From the NCBI GenBank assembly GCA_040880465.1, contig JBBDIK010000008.1, positions 1 to 64,000 of the forward strand: DNA of 64,000 nucleotides, in the 5' to 3' direction. How positions within the stretch are numbered: the first letter of the stretch is position 1; the number at the start of each line of letters is the position of its first letter. This document shows, piece after piece, positions 50,523 to 59,162 of the stretch. This stretch comes from JBBDIK01 sp040880465 (GTDB lineage: Bacteria; Actinomycetota; UBA4738; JBBDHU01). The position numbers were made by a program, and so were the translations under genes. Below the pieces are notes generated by a model, which was not told the DNA's origin, did no database searches, and saw nothing but the letters and a program-made list of their open reading frames with translations.

Positions 50523-51350
50523 TCAGAGGTCCTTGCGCCGCAACGCTATCTGTGCGAGCCACAGCCCCGCCACCGTCCACACCGCAAGCGCACCGACCAG
50601 GATCGCCGCCGCTCCCTCCCGGCCGAACGTCCCGATGAGGTAGGAGCCGAAAGGCCCCAGCGCGGTCCCATCCGGTGCCGCCGCCAGGAGCGCCAAGACC
50701 CGCGCCGCCTCGATCGGGTTCAGCAGGATCGCCGTCAGCAGGACCCCGGGGCCGAGTCTGACAACCGGTGCCACCGCGGCCAACGCCAGGTCGATGCCGA
50801 AGGCGAAGATGATCCAGACCACGATCGACAGGGCCAGCGCCTGCGTGCGCCCGTTCGCGAACGCCGACAACGCGACGCCGATGGCGACACAGGCAGCGGA
50901 CAGGCCCAGCGTCGCCACGACGAGCGCCAGCAATGGAACGACCTCCCAGGACGAGGCCACGCCCGAGATGACCAGCGCCGCGGCGCCGAACCCGACGGCG
51001 ATCGTCGCCCAGAGCGAACCCGTCAGCCCGGCGAAGGATCCGAGCACGATCGCCCGGCGCGAGATCGGCTGCGCCCCGATCATGGACAGGAGGCCCTGCT
51101 CTCGCGCCGACGCAAGGTGACCCGCCCCGAGGAGCAGCCCCATCAGCGACGGGAGAAGCACGCCCAGATTCACGAGAGAGTTCGACGTCGGCCCGGCGCC
51201 GGTCAGCCCCAATCCGCGGATCGAGCGGAGCCCGAGCAGCGTGACCGTCATCGCCAGCGCTGCGAACGCGACCGCCGTCCCCAGGACCCAGCGGCTCCGG
51301 ACCGCGGCGCGGAACTCCCAACCGGCCAGCGCAGGAACGGGACCGGTCAT
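50523..51350 (-). CDS. nosY: NosY-type ABC-2 permease
   Basis: The 275-residue protein has six membrane segments and an N-terminal WEFRAAVRSRWVLG entry helix, followed by LGLRSIRGLGLTGAGPTSNSLVNLGVLLPSLMGLLLGAGHLASAREQG. This matches NosY, the membrane part of the NosDFY transporter needed to build the CuZ site of N2O reductase. ATG 51350 overlaps the nosF stop by four bases. It is the last gene of the nos run and faces the FrhB-like gene across 16 bases. Confidence 0.85.
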   Translation of the reverse strand: MTGPVPALAGWEFRAAVRSRWVLGTAVAFAALAMTVTLLGLRSIRGLGLTGAGPTSNSLVNLGVLLPSLMGLLLGAGHLASAREQGLLSMIGAQPISRRAIVLGSFAGLTGSLWATIAVGFGAAALVISGVASSWEVVPLLALVVATLGLSAACVAIGVALSAFANGRTQALALSIVVWIIFAFGIDLALAAVAPVVRLGPGVLLTAILLNPIEAARVLALLAAAPDGTALGPFGSYLIGTFGREGAAAILVGALAVWTVAGLWLAQIALRRKDL

Positions 51351-52045
51351 GTCGCGGTCTCCTCCTCGTCGCCCGAGCTCACCGGCTCGTCCACGACCCG
51401 CAGGAGCGGGCCTGAGGAAACGACCTTCCCGTCGGACAATTCGATCGAGTGGTCCGCCACCGCAGCGGGCGCCCCGCTGGAGAACGCCGGGGCGGCGACG
51501 AGCGCGGTCACCCCCTCGTCGCGCAGGCCGGACAAGAGATCCCAGAAGAACGTGCGCCCCTCCTCGTCGAGGTTCGCCACCGGCTCGTCGAGCAGCAGGA
51601 CCCGCGGCGAGCCGACGAACGCGGCCGCCAGCGCGACCCGCTGCCGGTGTCCGCCGGAGAGCGTGCCGATCCTCGTGCTCCACGGACGCAGGAACCCGTC
51701 CGGGATGGGCAGATCGTCGAGGTCGGCGCCCCTGAGTCGCGCGAACAACTCGAGGACCTCGCCGATCGTCGCGGTGGCCGGGAGGGCGACCGTCTGCGGG
51801 ATGTAGGCGAGGTGCCGCCGGGCATCCACGCCATCGTCGACGGGCACGCCGCATACCCGGACCGTTCCCTCGAACCGGGTTAGGCCGGCGATGCAGCGGA
51901 GAACCGTACTCTTGCCGCTCCCGTTCGCTCCCGTGAGGGACGCGACGCGGCCGGGGGAGAGCACGAAGGCGACGTCATCGAGGCTCCATGAACCGAACGA
52001 CTTCGAGAGACCCTCTACCTCCAGGATCGGCGCGCCATCAGCCAT
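51347..52045 (-). CDS. nosF: NosF-type ABC ATPase
   Basis: The 232-residue ATPase has Walker A GANGSGKST (about 38-46), signature LSGGHRQRVALAAAF and Walker B VLLLDEPVANLD. The usual H-loop His is replaced in the region TALVAAPAFSSGA, which is unusual and may lower turnover. In the NosDFY complex it drives sulfur or copper handling for CuZ assembly. Its start overlaps the nosD end by eight bases and its end overlaps nosY. Confidence 0.85.
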   Translation of the reverse strand: MADGAPILEVEGLSKSFGSWSLDDVAFVLSPGRVASLTGANGSGKSTVLRCIAGLTRFEGTVRVCGVPVDDGVDARRHLAYIPQTVALPATATIGEVLELFARLRGADLDDLPIPDGFLRPWSTRIGTLSGGHRQRVALAAAFVGSPRVLLLDEPVANLDEEGRTFFWDLLSGLRDEGVTALVAAPAFSSGAPAAVADHSIELSDGKVVSSGPLLRVVDEPVSSGDEEETAT

Positions 52046-53549
52046 GACGCACCCGGCCGATCGCGCGCGGACGGCGCGCCCGCGCGACAGCCGCCGCGCC
52101 GGCCAGCAGGCTCGCGGCCGCGAGGGCGGTGACCAGGGAGGCGGCCGATCCGGGTTCCGCCACCGGCTGGATGGCCGGGTCGAAGGGGGCGGCGAGCGGG
52201 GAGGGGTCCGAGATCGCGGGCTCGGCGGACGCCCACCGGTTCTCCAGGCTCCCGAGCAACCGGAACCCCGGGCCGGAAGCGAAGACCTGGAGATCGGGAT
52301 CGCGTCCCACGATGCTTTCGACGACGCCGGCATCCGTGAAGGCCATGTCCCCGACGCCGTCACCGTCCGCGTCGTATCCGCGGTAGCTGCTCCAGTAGTT
52401 CCCGATCCCATCCTGGCTCCAGGAAACTCCCGGGATCCGTTCGCCGTCCGATGTCAGAACCTGGAGGGTGTTCTCGACGAAGTTGTTCCGCGTGAAGGTG
52501 GTTTCGCTGGCCGAAGGCGCGAAGTCGACGCCGATCTCATTGAACGCGATCGTGTTGCCCTCCAGGAACGCCGTGCCACCCATCGTCGCGCCCGCGTTCT
52601 CGACGTGGATGCCGACCCGATTCCCGGCGATCGTGTTCCCGACGGCGGTGATCCGGTCCGCGTCCTTGATCAGCAAGCCGTACCCCGTCGAAGGCGACCG
52701 ACTGGCGAGGAACGCGTTCTCCTCCAGGCGCACGGGCCCCCCGTACATCAGGACCGCTCCCGCGAGGTTGCGCTCGAAGCGGTTGCCCTCGAGGGCAAGG
52801 TTGAGCGCGTACATGTCGTGAACGGCGTAGCGGCTCCCCGTGATGTGATTCCCGCTCAGCGTGATCCCGTCGCCGTAGGAGAGGTAGATCCCATCACGGA
52901 CGGCATCGATCTGGTTGCCGATGATCTGCGTGTTACGCGCGTTCCACAAGGAGATCCCGTCGCCGCGGGTCGATCCCGACGAGGCGTCCGAGCCGGTCGC
53001 CGACGTCTCACCCGTTGCGTGGCCCGCATCGGTGACCGCCGCATCTCTCAGCCCGGACACGGTGCTGTCCTCGACGATCGCGTCGCTCGCCCCGCGGATG
53101 GCGATGCCGATGTACGCGTCCTCGACGACGACGTCCTCGATCCTCGCCCGGTCCCCCTCCACCCAGATCGCCGACGGGGAACCGACAGGACCGATGCCGG
53201 TGTCGCGGATACGGAGGCCGTACACGGTCACATCGTCGGCCCGGATCACGAGGATGGTCCCCGCCCCGTCACCGTCGATGACCGCTCCCATCCCGTGGAG
53301 CGTGATCCCGGGCGTCGTCACGATCGCGGTGCCACGGTAGGTCCCGGCTGGGATATGGACCATGTCGCCAGGTCGGGCGCTATCGATCATGGCCTGAAGA
53401 GGGCCGGAACCCGCCGCCCGGGAGAGAGGTACGGGCGACGGGTCCGGCGCGTGCTGCTCGTGCCCGTCCGAGGCCCGGGAGGGGTCCGCCGCGAGAACGA
53501 CGGTCAGGGCCACCAGGGGCACGATCAGCGAACTCGAACGGATAATCAT
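52038..53549 (-). CDS. nosD: NosD periplasmic copper-site maturation protein
   Basis: The 503-residue protein has a signal peptide (about 1-27) and a right-handed parallel beta-helix of CASH/PbH1 repeats (about 70-330), with runs such as GDGISLWNARNTQIIGNQID and GITLSGNHITGSRYAVHDMY. FLEGNTIAFNEIGVDFAPSASETTFTRNNFVEN and the conserved NosD ending NYWSSYRGYDADGDGVGD follow. A C-terminal membrane helix with a basic tail anchors it. NosD works outside the membrane with NosFY in CuZ assembly. Start overlaps the upstream membrane gene by four bases. Confidence 0.92.
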   Translation of the reverse strand: MIIRSSSLIVPLVALTVVLAADPSRASDGHEQHAPDPSPVPLSRAAGSGPLQAMIDSARPGDMVHIPAGTYRGTAIVTTPGITLHGMGAVIDGDGAGTILVIRADDVTVYGLRIRDTGIGPVGSPSAIWVEGDRARIEDVVVEDAYIGIAIRGASDAIVEDSTVSGLRDAAVTDAGHATGETSATGSDASSGSTRGDGISLWNARNTQIIGNQIDAVRDGIYLSYGDGITLSGNHITGSRYAVHDMYALNLALEGNRFERNLAGAVLMYGGPVRLEENAFLASRSPSTGYGLLIKDADRITAVGNTIAGNRVGIHVENAGATMGGTAFLEGNTIAFNEIGVDFAPSASETTFTRNNFVENTLQVLTSDGERIPGVSWSQDGIGNYWSSYRGYDADGDGVGDMAFTDAGVVESIVGRDPDLQVFASGPGFRLLGSLENRWASAEPAISDPSPLAAPFDPAIQPVAEPGSAASLVTALAAASLLAGAAAVARARRPRAIGRVRHG

Positions 53550-54226
53550 CGGCCGTCACGGTCGCCATCCGGCCGGAACCGTTCGAGGAGTCCCGGGCCG
53601 AAGGTCAGCACGGCGGCTGCCAGGAACAGCAGCCCCGTCCCGAGGCCCGGGTACGACCAGGTCGTGAAGTTGAGGACTTTCGTGGGTCCGATGACGGGTG
53701 GGGTGAAGGGGTCGATGCGGATCGCCGCGTCCGGTTGCACACTGTGTCCGTACTGCCACAGTCGGAACTGGACATCTGCCAGGGCACCGATCGGCACCAG
53801 CCACATGCCGGCGAGCAGCAGTCCGTGCAGCCAGCGCGGCCGCCGGACGACGATCGCCAAGATCGCGCCGAGGATCGCGAGGAGCATCGTCGGGATCCAC
53901 AGCTTCGTCTCCGGCACGTCCGCGGTGGAGAACGCCTTCATCCCGACGTAGTGATTCAGCTCGTTAATCTCGAAGATATCCCCGACGACCTTGCCGCTCC
54001 CCCATGCTTTCAGCGACAGCCCGTCCGGGTACTGGGGGGCGCTGAGGTTCGCCTGCCAGACGGGCAGGTCGATGGCCAGCACGATGAGCCCGATGGCCAC
54101 AGCCCCGCACAGGAGCCGTGGCCACCAGGATGCACGCGGTGCCGCAGGTGCCTCGTCCACCGGTTCGTCTCGAACGACGCCGAGCGTCGGGCCGCTCGGT
54201 GCCGCCTCCGCGGCTTGTGCTGTCAT
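53546..54226 (-). CDS. nos-cluster membrane protein
   Basis: The 226-residue protein has a soluble N terminus and about four membrane segments (near 37-55, 108-125, 132-150, 195-212). An outward loop (about 60-100) carries SLKAWGSGKVVGDIFEINELNHYVGMKAF and a second loop holds FRLWQYGHSV. Conserved His, Met, Glu and Asp in the loops could bind copper or haem. Small membrane proteins accompany nosZ in many clade II clusters (for example NosB), but I cannot show homology. Tight coupling with nosD supports a role in NosZ maturation or electron supply. Confidence 0.55.
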   Translation of the reverse strand: MTAQAAEAAPSGPTLGVVRDEPVDEAPAAPRASWWPRLLCGAVAIGLIVLAIDLPVWQANLSAPQYPDGLSLKAWGSGKVVGDIFEINELNHYVGMKAFSTADVPETKLWIPTMLLAILGAILAIVVRRPRWLHGLLLAGMWLVPIGALADVQFRLWQYGHSVQPDAAIRIDPFTPPVIGPTKVLNFTTWSYPGLGTGLLFLAAAVLTFGPGLLERFRPDGDRDGR

Positions 54227-54261
54227 CGCTCTCTCCTCTCACGCCGATCGTGCGGTGCTAC

Positions 54262-54729
54262 TTACGCGACGGTGAGCGTGCCCACCATCGTCGGGTGCAC
54301 GTAACAGTTGAAGGCGTACGAACCCGCCGCAAGCGCCGGGATGTCGTACTCCGACGACTCGCCGCCGTTGATCACCGCGTTGTCCTTGGGAGCCCAGATC
54401 GGCTTCCCGGACGCCTCGGCTCCCTCGAAGACCTGGATGTTGTGCGGGATCCCCGGGTCATCGTTGTTGAACGTGATCGTGAAGCCCTCGTCCGCCGGCA
54501 CGTCCAGGATCGTAGGCTCGAACCCGAGCTGGATGGCGTTCACCGGCGCGGTCACGATCAGCGCACCGGCCTCCGTGTCGGTCGGCGCCTCGGACGCCGG
54601 CGGCGACGTGATCGGCGAAGGCTCGATGGGCTCTGCGCTCGAGCCTCCACTCCCGCTGCTGCTGCAGGCCACCAGTGTGAGAGCGATGACGACTCCCAGA
54701 GCAAGCGGCGCGTATCGACGGACCTCCAT
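54262..54729 (-). CDS. Cupredoxin lipoprotein, likely electron donor to NosZ
   Basis: The 155-residue protein has a lipobox LVAC (Cys22), a Ser/Pro/Glu-rich tether and a plastocyanin-like domain (about 58-155). Type 1 copper ligands are visible: His in GIPHNIQVF and Cys142, His145 and Met148 in FNCYVHPTMVG. It sits between nosZ and the NosDFY genes, which makes it the natural electron carrier to the CuA centre in an organism without nearby cytochrome c genes, as suggested for halocyanins in haloarchaeal nos clusters. AAAGGAGAGG supports the ATG. Confidence 0.85.
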   Translation of the reverse strand: MEVRRYAPLALGVVIALTLVACSSSGSGGSSAEPIEPSPITSPPASEAPTDTEAGALIVTAPVNAIQLGFEPTILDVPADEGFTITFNNDDPGIPHNIQVFEGAEASGKPIWAPKDNAVINGGESSEYDIPALAAGSYAFNCYVHPTMVGTLTVA

Positions 54730-54785
54730 GTGCGTTCCTCTCCTTTCCTCCGGAGCCTCTCTCCGGAACCAGCACTCTCGGGGAG

Positions 54786-56804
54786 CTACTCGGGCTCCAC
54801 CTGCAGCCATCCCTGCATCTCCAGGTGCAGGGCCGAACAGAACTCCGCGCAGTACATGGCGAACGTCCCGGCCCGGTTCAAGGGGAGGTCGATGTTGACG
54901 ACCTCGCCGGGGTCGACGCTCGCCATCACGTCGTACTGCGGGATCGCGAAGCCGTGCGTGGCATCCGGCGTCTGCTCGATGTTCGTCAGATGCAGGTGCA
55001 GCACTTCGCCCTGTTTCGCCTCGATGACGTCCGGCGTGAAGTGGCTCCGCATCGCCGTACCCCAGACGTGCAGGTCGTTCCCGTCGCGCTCGATGCGTTC
55101 CTCGCCAGCCACCGTAGCCTCCGGCGACTTCTTGAAGTTCATCGGATCGGTGCCCGGTTCGTAGATCTCGAGCGAGTGGATCTTGTCCGCCTTGATCATC
55201 TGGACGTAGTGAGGCTCGCCGTTGCCGATCGGTGTATCCGCGAGGACCTTCAACGGTGACTGATCCAGGTCGATCAGCTGGAAGTTCTGTGGCTTGAGCG
55301 TTCCCACCGGTGGGAACCGATCGATGGACCACTTGTTCAGGGCGACCATCCACTTCCCGTCGGGATTGACCGTATCCCCCTCGGCGGTGACGAGGTGGCC
55401 GATGTTGTACTGCACCGGCACCTTCTCGACCAGCTGGAACTCCTTGCCCGCCGGAACGCCGGCCTTCGGCCCGAGGGTCCACTTCGCGATCGCGCTCTCG
55501 ACGAAGAGTGATGTGTACGCGTTGCCCTCGTTGTCGAATTGGGTGTGCAGCGGCCCCGCACCCAGCTCGACCTGCGCCTCCAGGACCGAGTCAAGCTTGA
55601 GGATCGGCACGCCGAACTCATCTTCGCCGTCGTAGTCCTGTCCTTCGATCGCAGCCTCGACCTTCTCGAACGCGTACACGGAGCCGTTCGGGTCCAGCTT
55701 GCCCGCGACGCACAGATAGTCGCCCGTCGGGTTCACGTCGACGCCGTGCGGGTTGCGAGGCTCGGGCGCGAAATGCAGGAGGCCTTCCCGGGTCGCCACC
55801 GCGAGCGGGATGACCTTCACCCCGTTCAGCTCCTTGATCGAGCCCGACTTCGCCACCTCCTCGGCCCGCTGCCAGTCGATGATGTGCAAGAAGTCGTAGT
55901 CGTTCTTGGTGGCACTCGTCTCCAGTGGGGGCTTCCCCTGCAGGTCACCACCGGTGGCCATCTCGGTGTTGTACGAGTTGATGAACCCGTACCCGAAGCT
56001 GGACAGCTTGCCGGCGTCGGCCAGGTCCTGCGTGTATGGCGGCAACTCGATCTGGAACGTGCTGTCGAGGTCGAACCGGCCGGTGTTCGGATCGAGCTTC
56101 ACCCACGTCGACGCCCCGCGGTAGTCGGTCTTGTAGCGGGAGAGCGGCGCGTAGCCGTCCTTCGTCCAGGGGCACGGCGACATCGACGAGATGTGCACGT
56201 ACTCGCTGTTCGGCGTCACGAAACACCCGCCGTGAGACGTCTGGATGTTGGGGATGTCCCAGATCTGCTTCGTCTTGAAGTCACGGAGGTCGATCATCGC
56301 GATGCGGCCGTTGGCGCGATCGTTGATGTAGAGCCAGCGACCGTCGTAGTCGCCCTCGGTCTCGGACAGGGCGGGGTGGTGGGTGTCGCCCCACTTCAGC
56401 GGGTTGGACTTGGCGATGTCCGACCCGCGCCCAAGCACGAGGTTCCCCTGATCCGTCCCGTAGCCGTAGCCCTGCCACGCGTCCGGCGTGAAGACGGGGA
56501 TCTCCTTCAACAGACGCATCGAAGGAACCCCGTAGACCATCATCTGGCCGGAGTGCCCGCCCGACGCGAAGATGAAATAGTCGTCGAACTCTCCGGGCGG
56601 GACGAAGCTCTGCAGCGCACCGTCGACCTGCTCACCGGAGAAGCCGCGCGCCCTGGCGACATCGTTCGCGGCGCCGCCGCTGGATGACGAGAAGGCGAGC
56701 CGCGACGCCACGACGCCACCGACCGCTCCCGCGCCGAGCATGCCCAGCGCGGCTCGCCGTGTGACCTTCGGAGTGTCCTTCTTCTGGTTCGGTCCCTCGC
56801 CCAT
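54786..56804 (-). CDS. nosZ: Nitrous oxide reductase
   Basis: The 672-residue enzyme reduces N2O to N2 outside the membrane. The beta-propeller supplies CuZ histidines (His142/143 in GDTHHPALSETEGDYDGRW, His191 in QTSHGGCFVTP, then NPHGVDVNP, PLHTQFD, NIGHL and GEPHYVQM). The C-terminal CuA domain has DATHGFAIP and C652-x3-C656-x3-H660-x2-M663 (YCAEFCSALHLEM). The N terminus carries twin arginines (KVTRRAALGMLGAG), so Tat export is likely. ATG 56804 follows GGAGG and was preferred to one six codons upstream. A DosR-like palindrome lies about 80 bases upstream. Confidence 0.96.
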   Translation of the reverse strand: MGEGPNQKKDTPKVTRRAALGMLGAGAVGGVVASRLAFSSSSGGAANDVARARGFSGEQVDGALQSFVPPGEFDDYFIFASGGHSGQMMVYGVPSMRLLKEIPVFTPDAWQGYGYGTDQGNLVLGRGSDIAKSNPLKWGDTHHPALSETEGDYDGRWLYINDRANGRIAMIDLRDFKTKQIWDIPNIQTSHGGCFVTPNSEYVHISSMSPCPWTKDGYAPLSRYKTDYRGASTWVKLDPNTGRFDLDSTFQIELPPYTQDLADAGKLSSFGYGFINSYNTEMATGGDLQGKPPLETSATKNDYDFLHIIDWQRAEEVAKSGSIKELNGVKVIPLAVATREGLLHFAPEPRNPHGVDVNPTGDYLCVAGKLDPNGSVYAFEKVEAAIEGQDYDGEDEFGVPILKLDSVLEAQVELGAGPLHTQFDNEGNAYTSLFVESAIAKWTLGPKAGVPAGKEFQLVEKVPVQYNIGHLVTAEGDTVNPDGKWMVALNKWSIDRFPPVGTLKPQNFQLIDLDQSPLKVLADTPIGNGEPHYVQMIKADKIHSLEIYEPGTDPMNFKKSPEATVAGEERIERDGNDLHVWGTAMRSHFTPDVIEAKQGEVLHLHLTNIEQTPDATHGFAIPQYDVMASVDPGEVVNIDLPLNRAGTFAMYCAEFCSALHLEMQGWLQVEPE

Positions 56805-56853
56805 TTCAGCCTCCTCGCACACACGCGCGACTTCGTTCGTAGGATCTACAGGA

Positions 56854-56859
56854 ACAGTA
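56854..56859 (-). promoter_or_regulatory. Putative -10 element of nosZ
   Basis: On the minus strand TACTGT lies about 50 bases before the nosZ ATG. With a start near 56847 the DosR-like palindrome would be centred 42-43 bases upstream, a typical activator position. Confidence 0.35.
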
Positions 56860-56879
56860 GGGGCGCGGCCTGCGCCCTC

Positions 56880-58196
56880 TTAGGGACGGAGGTCCCGGGC
56901 CGTGGGGGACCAACGGGCCTGCTCGGCGTACAACGCGACATCCTCGGAAAAGCCGAACGAGCCTGGCTCGTAGGCGCATGATCCCTCCTCTTGGAGGGGG
57001 TCACCGGTCATCGCGAACGCTCGCGAACGGGAACCGCCGCAGACGGCGGCGAACTCGCACCGGCCGCAGCGGCCCTTGAGGAGATCTGGATCGCGGAGGC
57101 TCGTGAACAGTGGAGACGTGCGATAGATATCGGCGAGCGAGCGACGACGGACGTTCCCGGCGGCCAGTGGGAGGAAGCCGCTGGGCGACACGTCCCCTGT
57201 GTGCGAGATGAAGAGGAAACCGCTGCCCGCGCTCACGGGCAGCGGAGGACGTTTGACCTCGCCGTCACCGGGGGCGAGCCCGACCGCACGCAATCCCGCG
57301 CGAAGCCGCAGGTAGGTATCGCCGAGACCGAGTTCGGTCACGGGGTTGCGACCGTGCTCCTCCAGGATCCGACGCTGGATCGATACCCGTCGGAACGCGG
57401 GCGCCTCGGTGGTCTTCACCGAGATCGTGTGGTTCACGTCGTAAAGGAAGTGCAGGACGTCCTCGCCCTGGGAGGGGCCGAGCTGCCGCAGCTTCACCCC
57501 GCGCCCGGTCGGGACGAGCGAGAAGACGCTCCAGGTCATCGCCCCTTCCCGGTACACGATGCGCGCGATGTCCGCGAGGTTCGGCAGGTTCGTCCCGCTG
57601 ACGGTCGTGTTGATCTGCACGTGGAACCCGAGCCGCCGAGCCTCCCTCCAGGCGGACATGGTGGCGTCGAAGACCCCGGGAACCCCGCGGAAGCCGTCGT
57701 GGATGTGGGGAACGGATCCGTCCACGGAGAGCGAGAGCGCGGTGACGCCGGCCTCGCGGAGACGCCCGAGGTTCTCCCCCGTCAGCGCCGGCGTCGCCGA
57801 CGGCGCGACGGCGACCGGAAGCCCCAAGGACCGAGCCGCACGGATGAGGTCGAGGAGGTCGGGGCGCTTCAACGGGTCACCGCCCGTCATGACGAAGAGC
57901 GGCGGCGGTCGGCCGAACGCCACGATCTCCTCGAGGAGCCGGTACCCCTCCTCGGTCGTGAGCTCATCGGGATCGCGCTCCGGTTTGGCGACGGCGCGAC
58001 AGTGTTGACATGCGAGGTCGCACGCCCGGGTCAGTTCCCAGATCACCAGGAAGGGCCGGCGGGCGGGGTCGTGGCGAAGTGCCCGGATGGCCCGCAGGCC
58101 GTGCCGCGTGCTGGTCGCCATGATGTCGGGAGCATGGGCCGGGGCAGCACCCAGCACACGGGCCGCTCGCCCCCGTTTCCGCGGGACCCCGCTCAC
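56880..58196 (-). CDS. NirJ/AhbD-like radical SAM-SPASM protein (TIGR04053-like)
   Basis: The 438-residue protein (413 from ATG 58121) has the radical SAM cluster motif CDLACQHC, a VMTGGDPLKRPDL motif and ALSLSVDGSVPHIHDGFRG. The C-terminal SPASM-type cysteines are CGRCEFAAVCGGSRSRAFAMTGD then CAYEP, as in enzymes that modify siroheme-derived haem precursors. It could make a modified tetrapyrrole or act on a peptide. Its place between membrane genes and nosZ, near a siroheme reductase, suggests a cofactor role. GTG 58196 has GGAGA close upstream; the start is uncertain. Confidence 0.75.
   Translation of the reverse strand: MSGVPRKRGRAARVLGAAPAHAPDIMATSTRHGLRAIRALRHDPARRPFLVIWELTRACDLACQHCRAVAKPERDPDELTTEEGYRLLEEIVAFGRPPPLFVMTGGDPLKRPDLLDLIRAARSLGLPVAVAPSATPALTGENLGRLREAGVTALSLSVDGSVPHIHDGFRGVPGVFDATMSAWREARRLGFHVQINTTVSGTNLPNLADIARIVYREGAMTWSVFSLVPTGRGVKLRQLGPSQGEDVLHFLYDVNHTISVKTTEAPAFRRVSIQRRILEEHGRNPVTELGLGDTYLRLRAGLRAVGLAPGDGEVKRPPLPVSAGSGFLFISHTGDVSPSGFLPLAAGNVRRRSLADIYRTSPLFTSLRDPDLLKGRCGRCEFAAVCGGSRSRAFAMTGDPLQEEGSCAYEPGSFGFSEDVALYAEQARWSPTARDLRP
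56883..56896. promoter_or_regulatory. DosR-box-like palindrome before nosZ
   Basis: GGGACGGAGGTCCC has perfect GGGAC/GTCCC arms and matches the DosR consensus GGGACTWWAGTCCC at 11 of 14 positions, preceded by TTA as in the extended box. It overlaps the end of the radical SAM gene and lies 79 bases before the nosZ start. Confidence 0.55.
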
Positions 58197-58230
58197 CGTC
58201 TCCGGGCATGGCGGGGAGCGGATGGGCGAC

Positions 58231-58695
58231 TCAGGCAGGCTTGAGGACCATCAGGGCGACGATGACGGCGATCCCCACGGACTCGACGATGAGGATCCAG
58301 ATCGGTCTCGATGAGCGCACGAGCCGGGCGAGCTCGTCCGCCGATGAGTGCTTACCCGATGCCGTCACCTCCACGGCACGTCGGATACGCCGGTAGTAGG
58401 GAACCGCAAGCGGGAACGCGACGGCGACAAGCACGATCAGCAAGCCGGTCGACCACCAGATCCACGCCTGCCCCCACCAGTGCCCCTCCACACCCGTGAC
58501 GATCCCACTCACGACGATGAGCAGGAGGGACACGTACATCGCCGGTCGCGTCGACCTCGACAGTTCGAGGAGTGCCCGGATCCGGATGGGATCGCGTTCC
58601 CGGCGGATGCGCAACCCCGCGGCCGCCGTCGCCCCGTGCGCTCCGACGAAGCCCAGCGCCCCGAGGATATGGAGGATCTTCCAGGCTTGGTACAC
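58231..58695 (-). CDS. DUF2269-like four-helix membrane protein
   Basis: The 154-residue protein has four membrane segments and begins WKILHILGALGFVGAHGATA, the His-containing first helix common to DUF2269/CopD-like proteins, which may ligate haem. GHWWGQAWIWWSTGLL lies in the second loop. It starts with GTG and is 34 bases upstream of the radical SAM gene on the same strand. A role in membrane electron transfer for the nos locus is possible but not shown. Confidence 0.6.
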   Translation of the reverse strand: MYQAWKILHILGALGFVGAHGATAAAGLRIRRERDPIRIRALLELSRSTRPAMYVSLLLIVVSGIVTGVEGHWWGQAWIWWSTGLLIVLVAVAFPLAVPYYRRIRRAVEVTASGKHSSADELARLVRSSRPIWILIVESVGIAVIVALMVLKPA

Positions 58696-58780
58696 AGCCG
58701 TTCCCTACCGGTTCGTGTCGCCGACGGCGACGTGGATACTTCGCGGGAAACCCTCGCGTGCCCGGTCCGCCGCGCTTCGC

Positions 58781-59152
58781 CTACTCGCCTGCGAAGAGCT
58801 GGAAGAAGATCGGGAAGGTTCCCAGCAAGCCGAGCAGGACCAACACGCTCGTCCAGATCCAGACCTTCCGCGGTTCGGGGTCCTTCGACTTCCAGGCCGC
58901 GTGCAGCACGCCCCAACTGATGAAGAACGCGGCGCTCGACACGAGCGTCTTGCCCATCAGAGGCCCGACCGCCTTCGACCACTCGAGCATGCTCTTGATG
59001 CTCGCGCTCGCCTCAGCCGCCATCGTCAGGATGCCGAGGACGAGTGAGCCGATCCCTGCTGCGATGAAGACCGCGGCGACGGGACCGAACGGCTTCTGCG
59101 CTCCTGCGACATCGCGGGATCCGGTGCCTGCGGATGCGTCTGTACCTGTCAT
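58781..59152 (-). CDS. Small membrane protein of the nos locus
   Basis: The 123-residue protein has a Gly/Ser-rich N terminus and three hydrophobic segments (near 26-46, 66-85, 98-118), with KSMLEWSKAVGPLMGKTLVSS between the first two and HAAWKSKDPEPRKVWIW before the last. I recognise no family. It starts ten bases after the stop of the upstream membrane gene, so they are co-transcribed and may form one complex. Confidence 0.55.
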   Translation of the reverse strand: MTGTDASAGTGSRDVAGAQKPFGPVAAVFIAAGIGSLVLGILTMAAEASASIKSMLEWSKAVGPLMGKTLVSSAAFFISWGVLHAAWKSKDPEPRKVWIWTSVLVLLGLLGTFPIFFQLFAGE

Positions 59153-59162
59153 GGTCTCCTCC

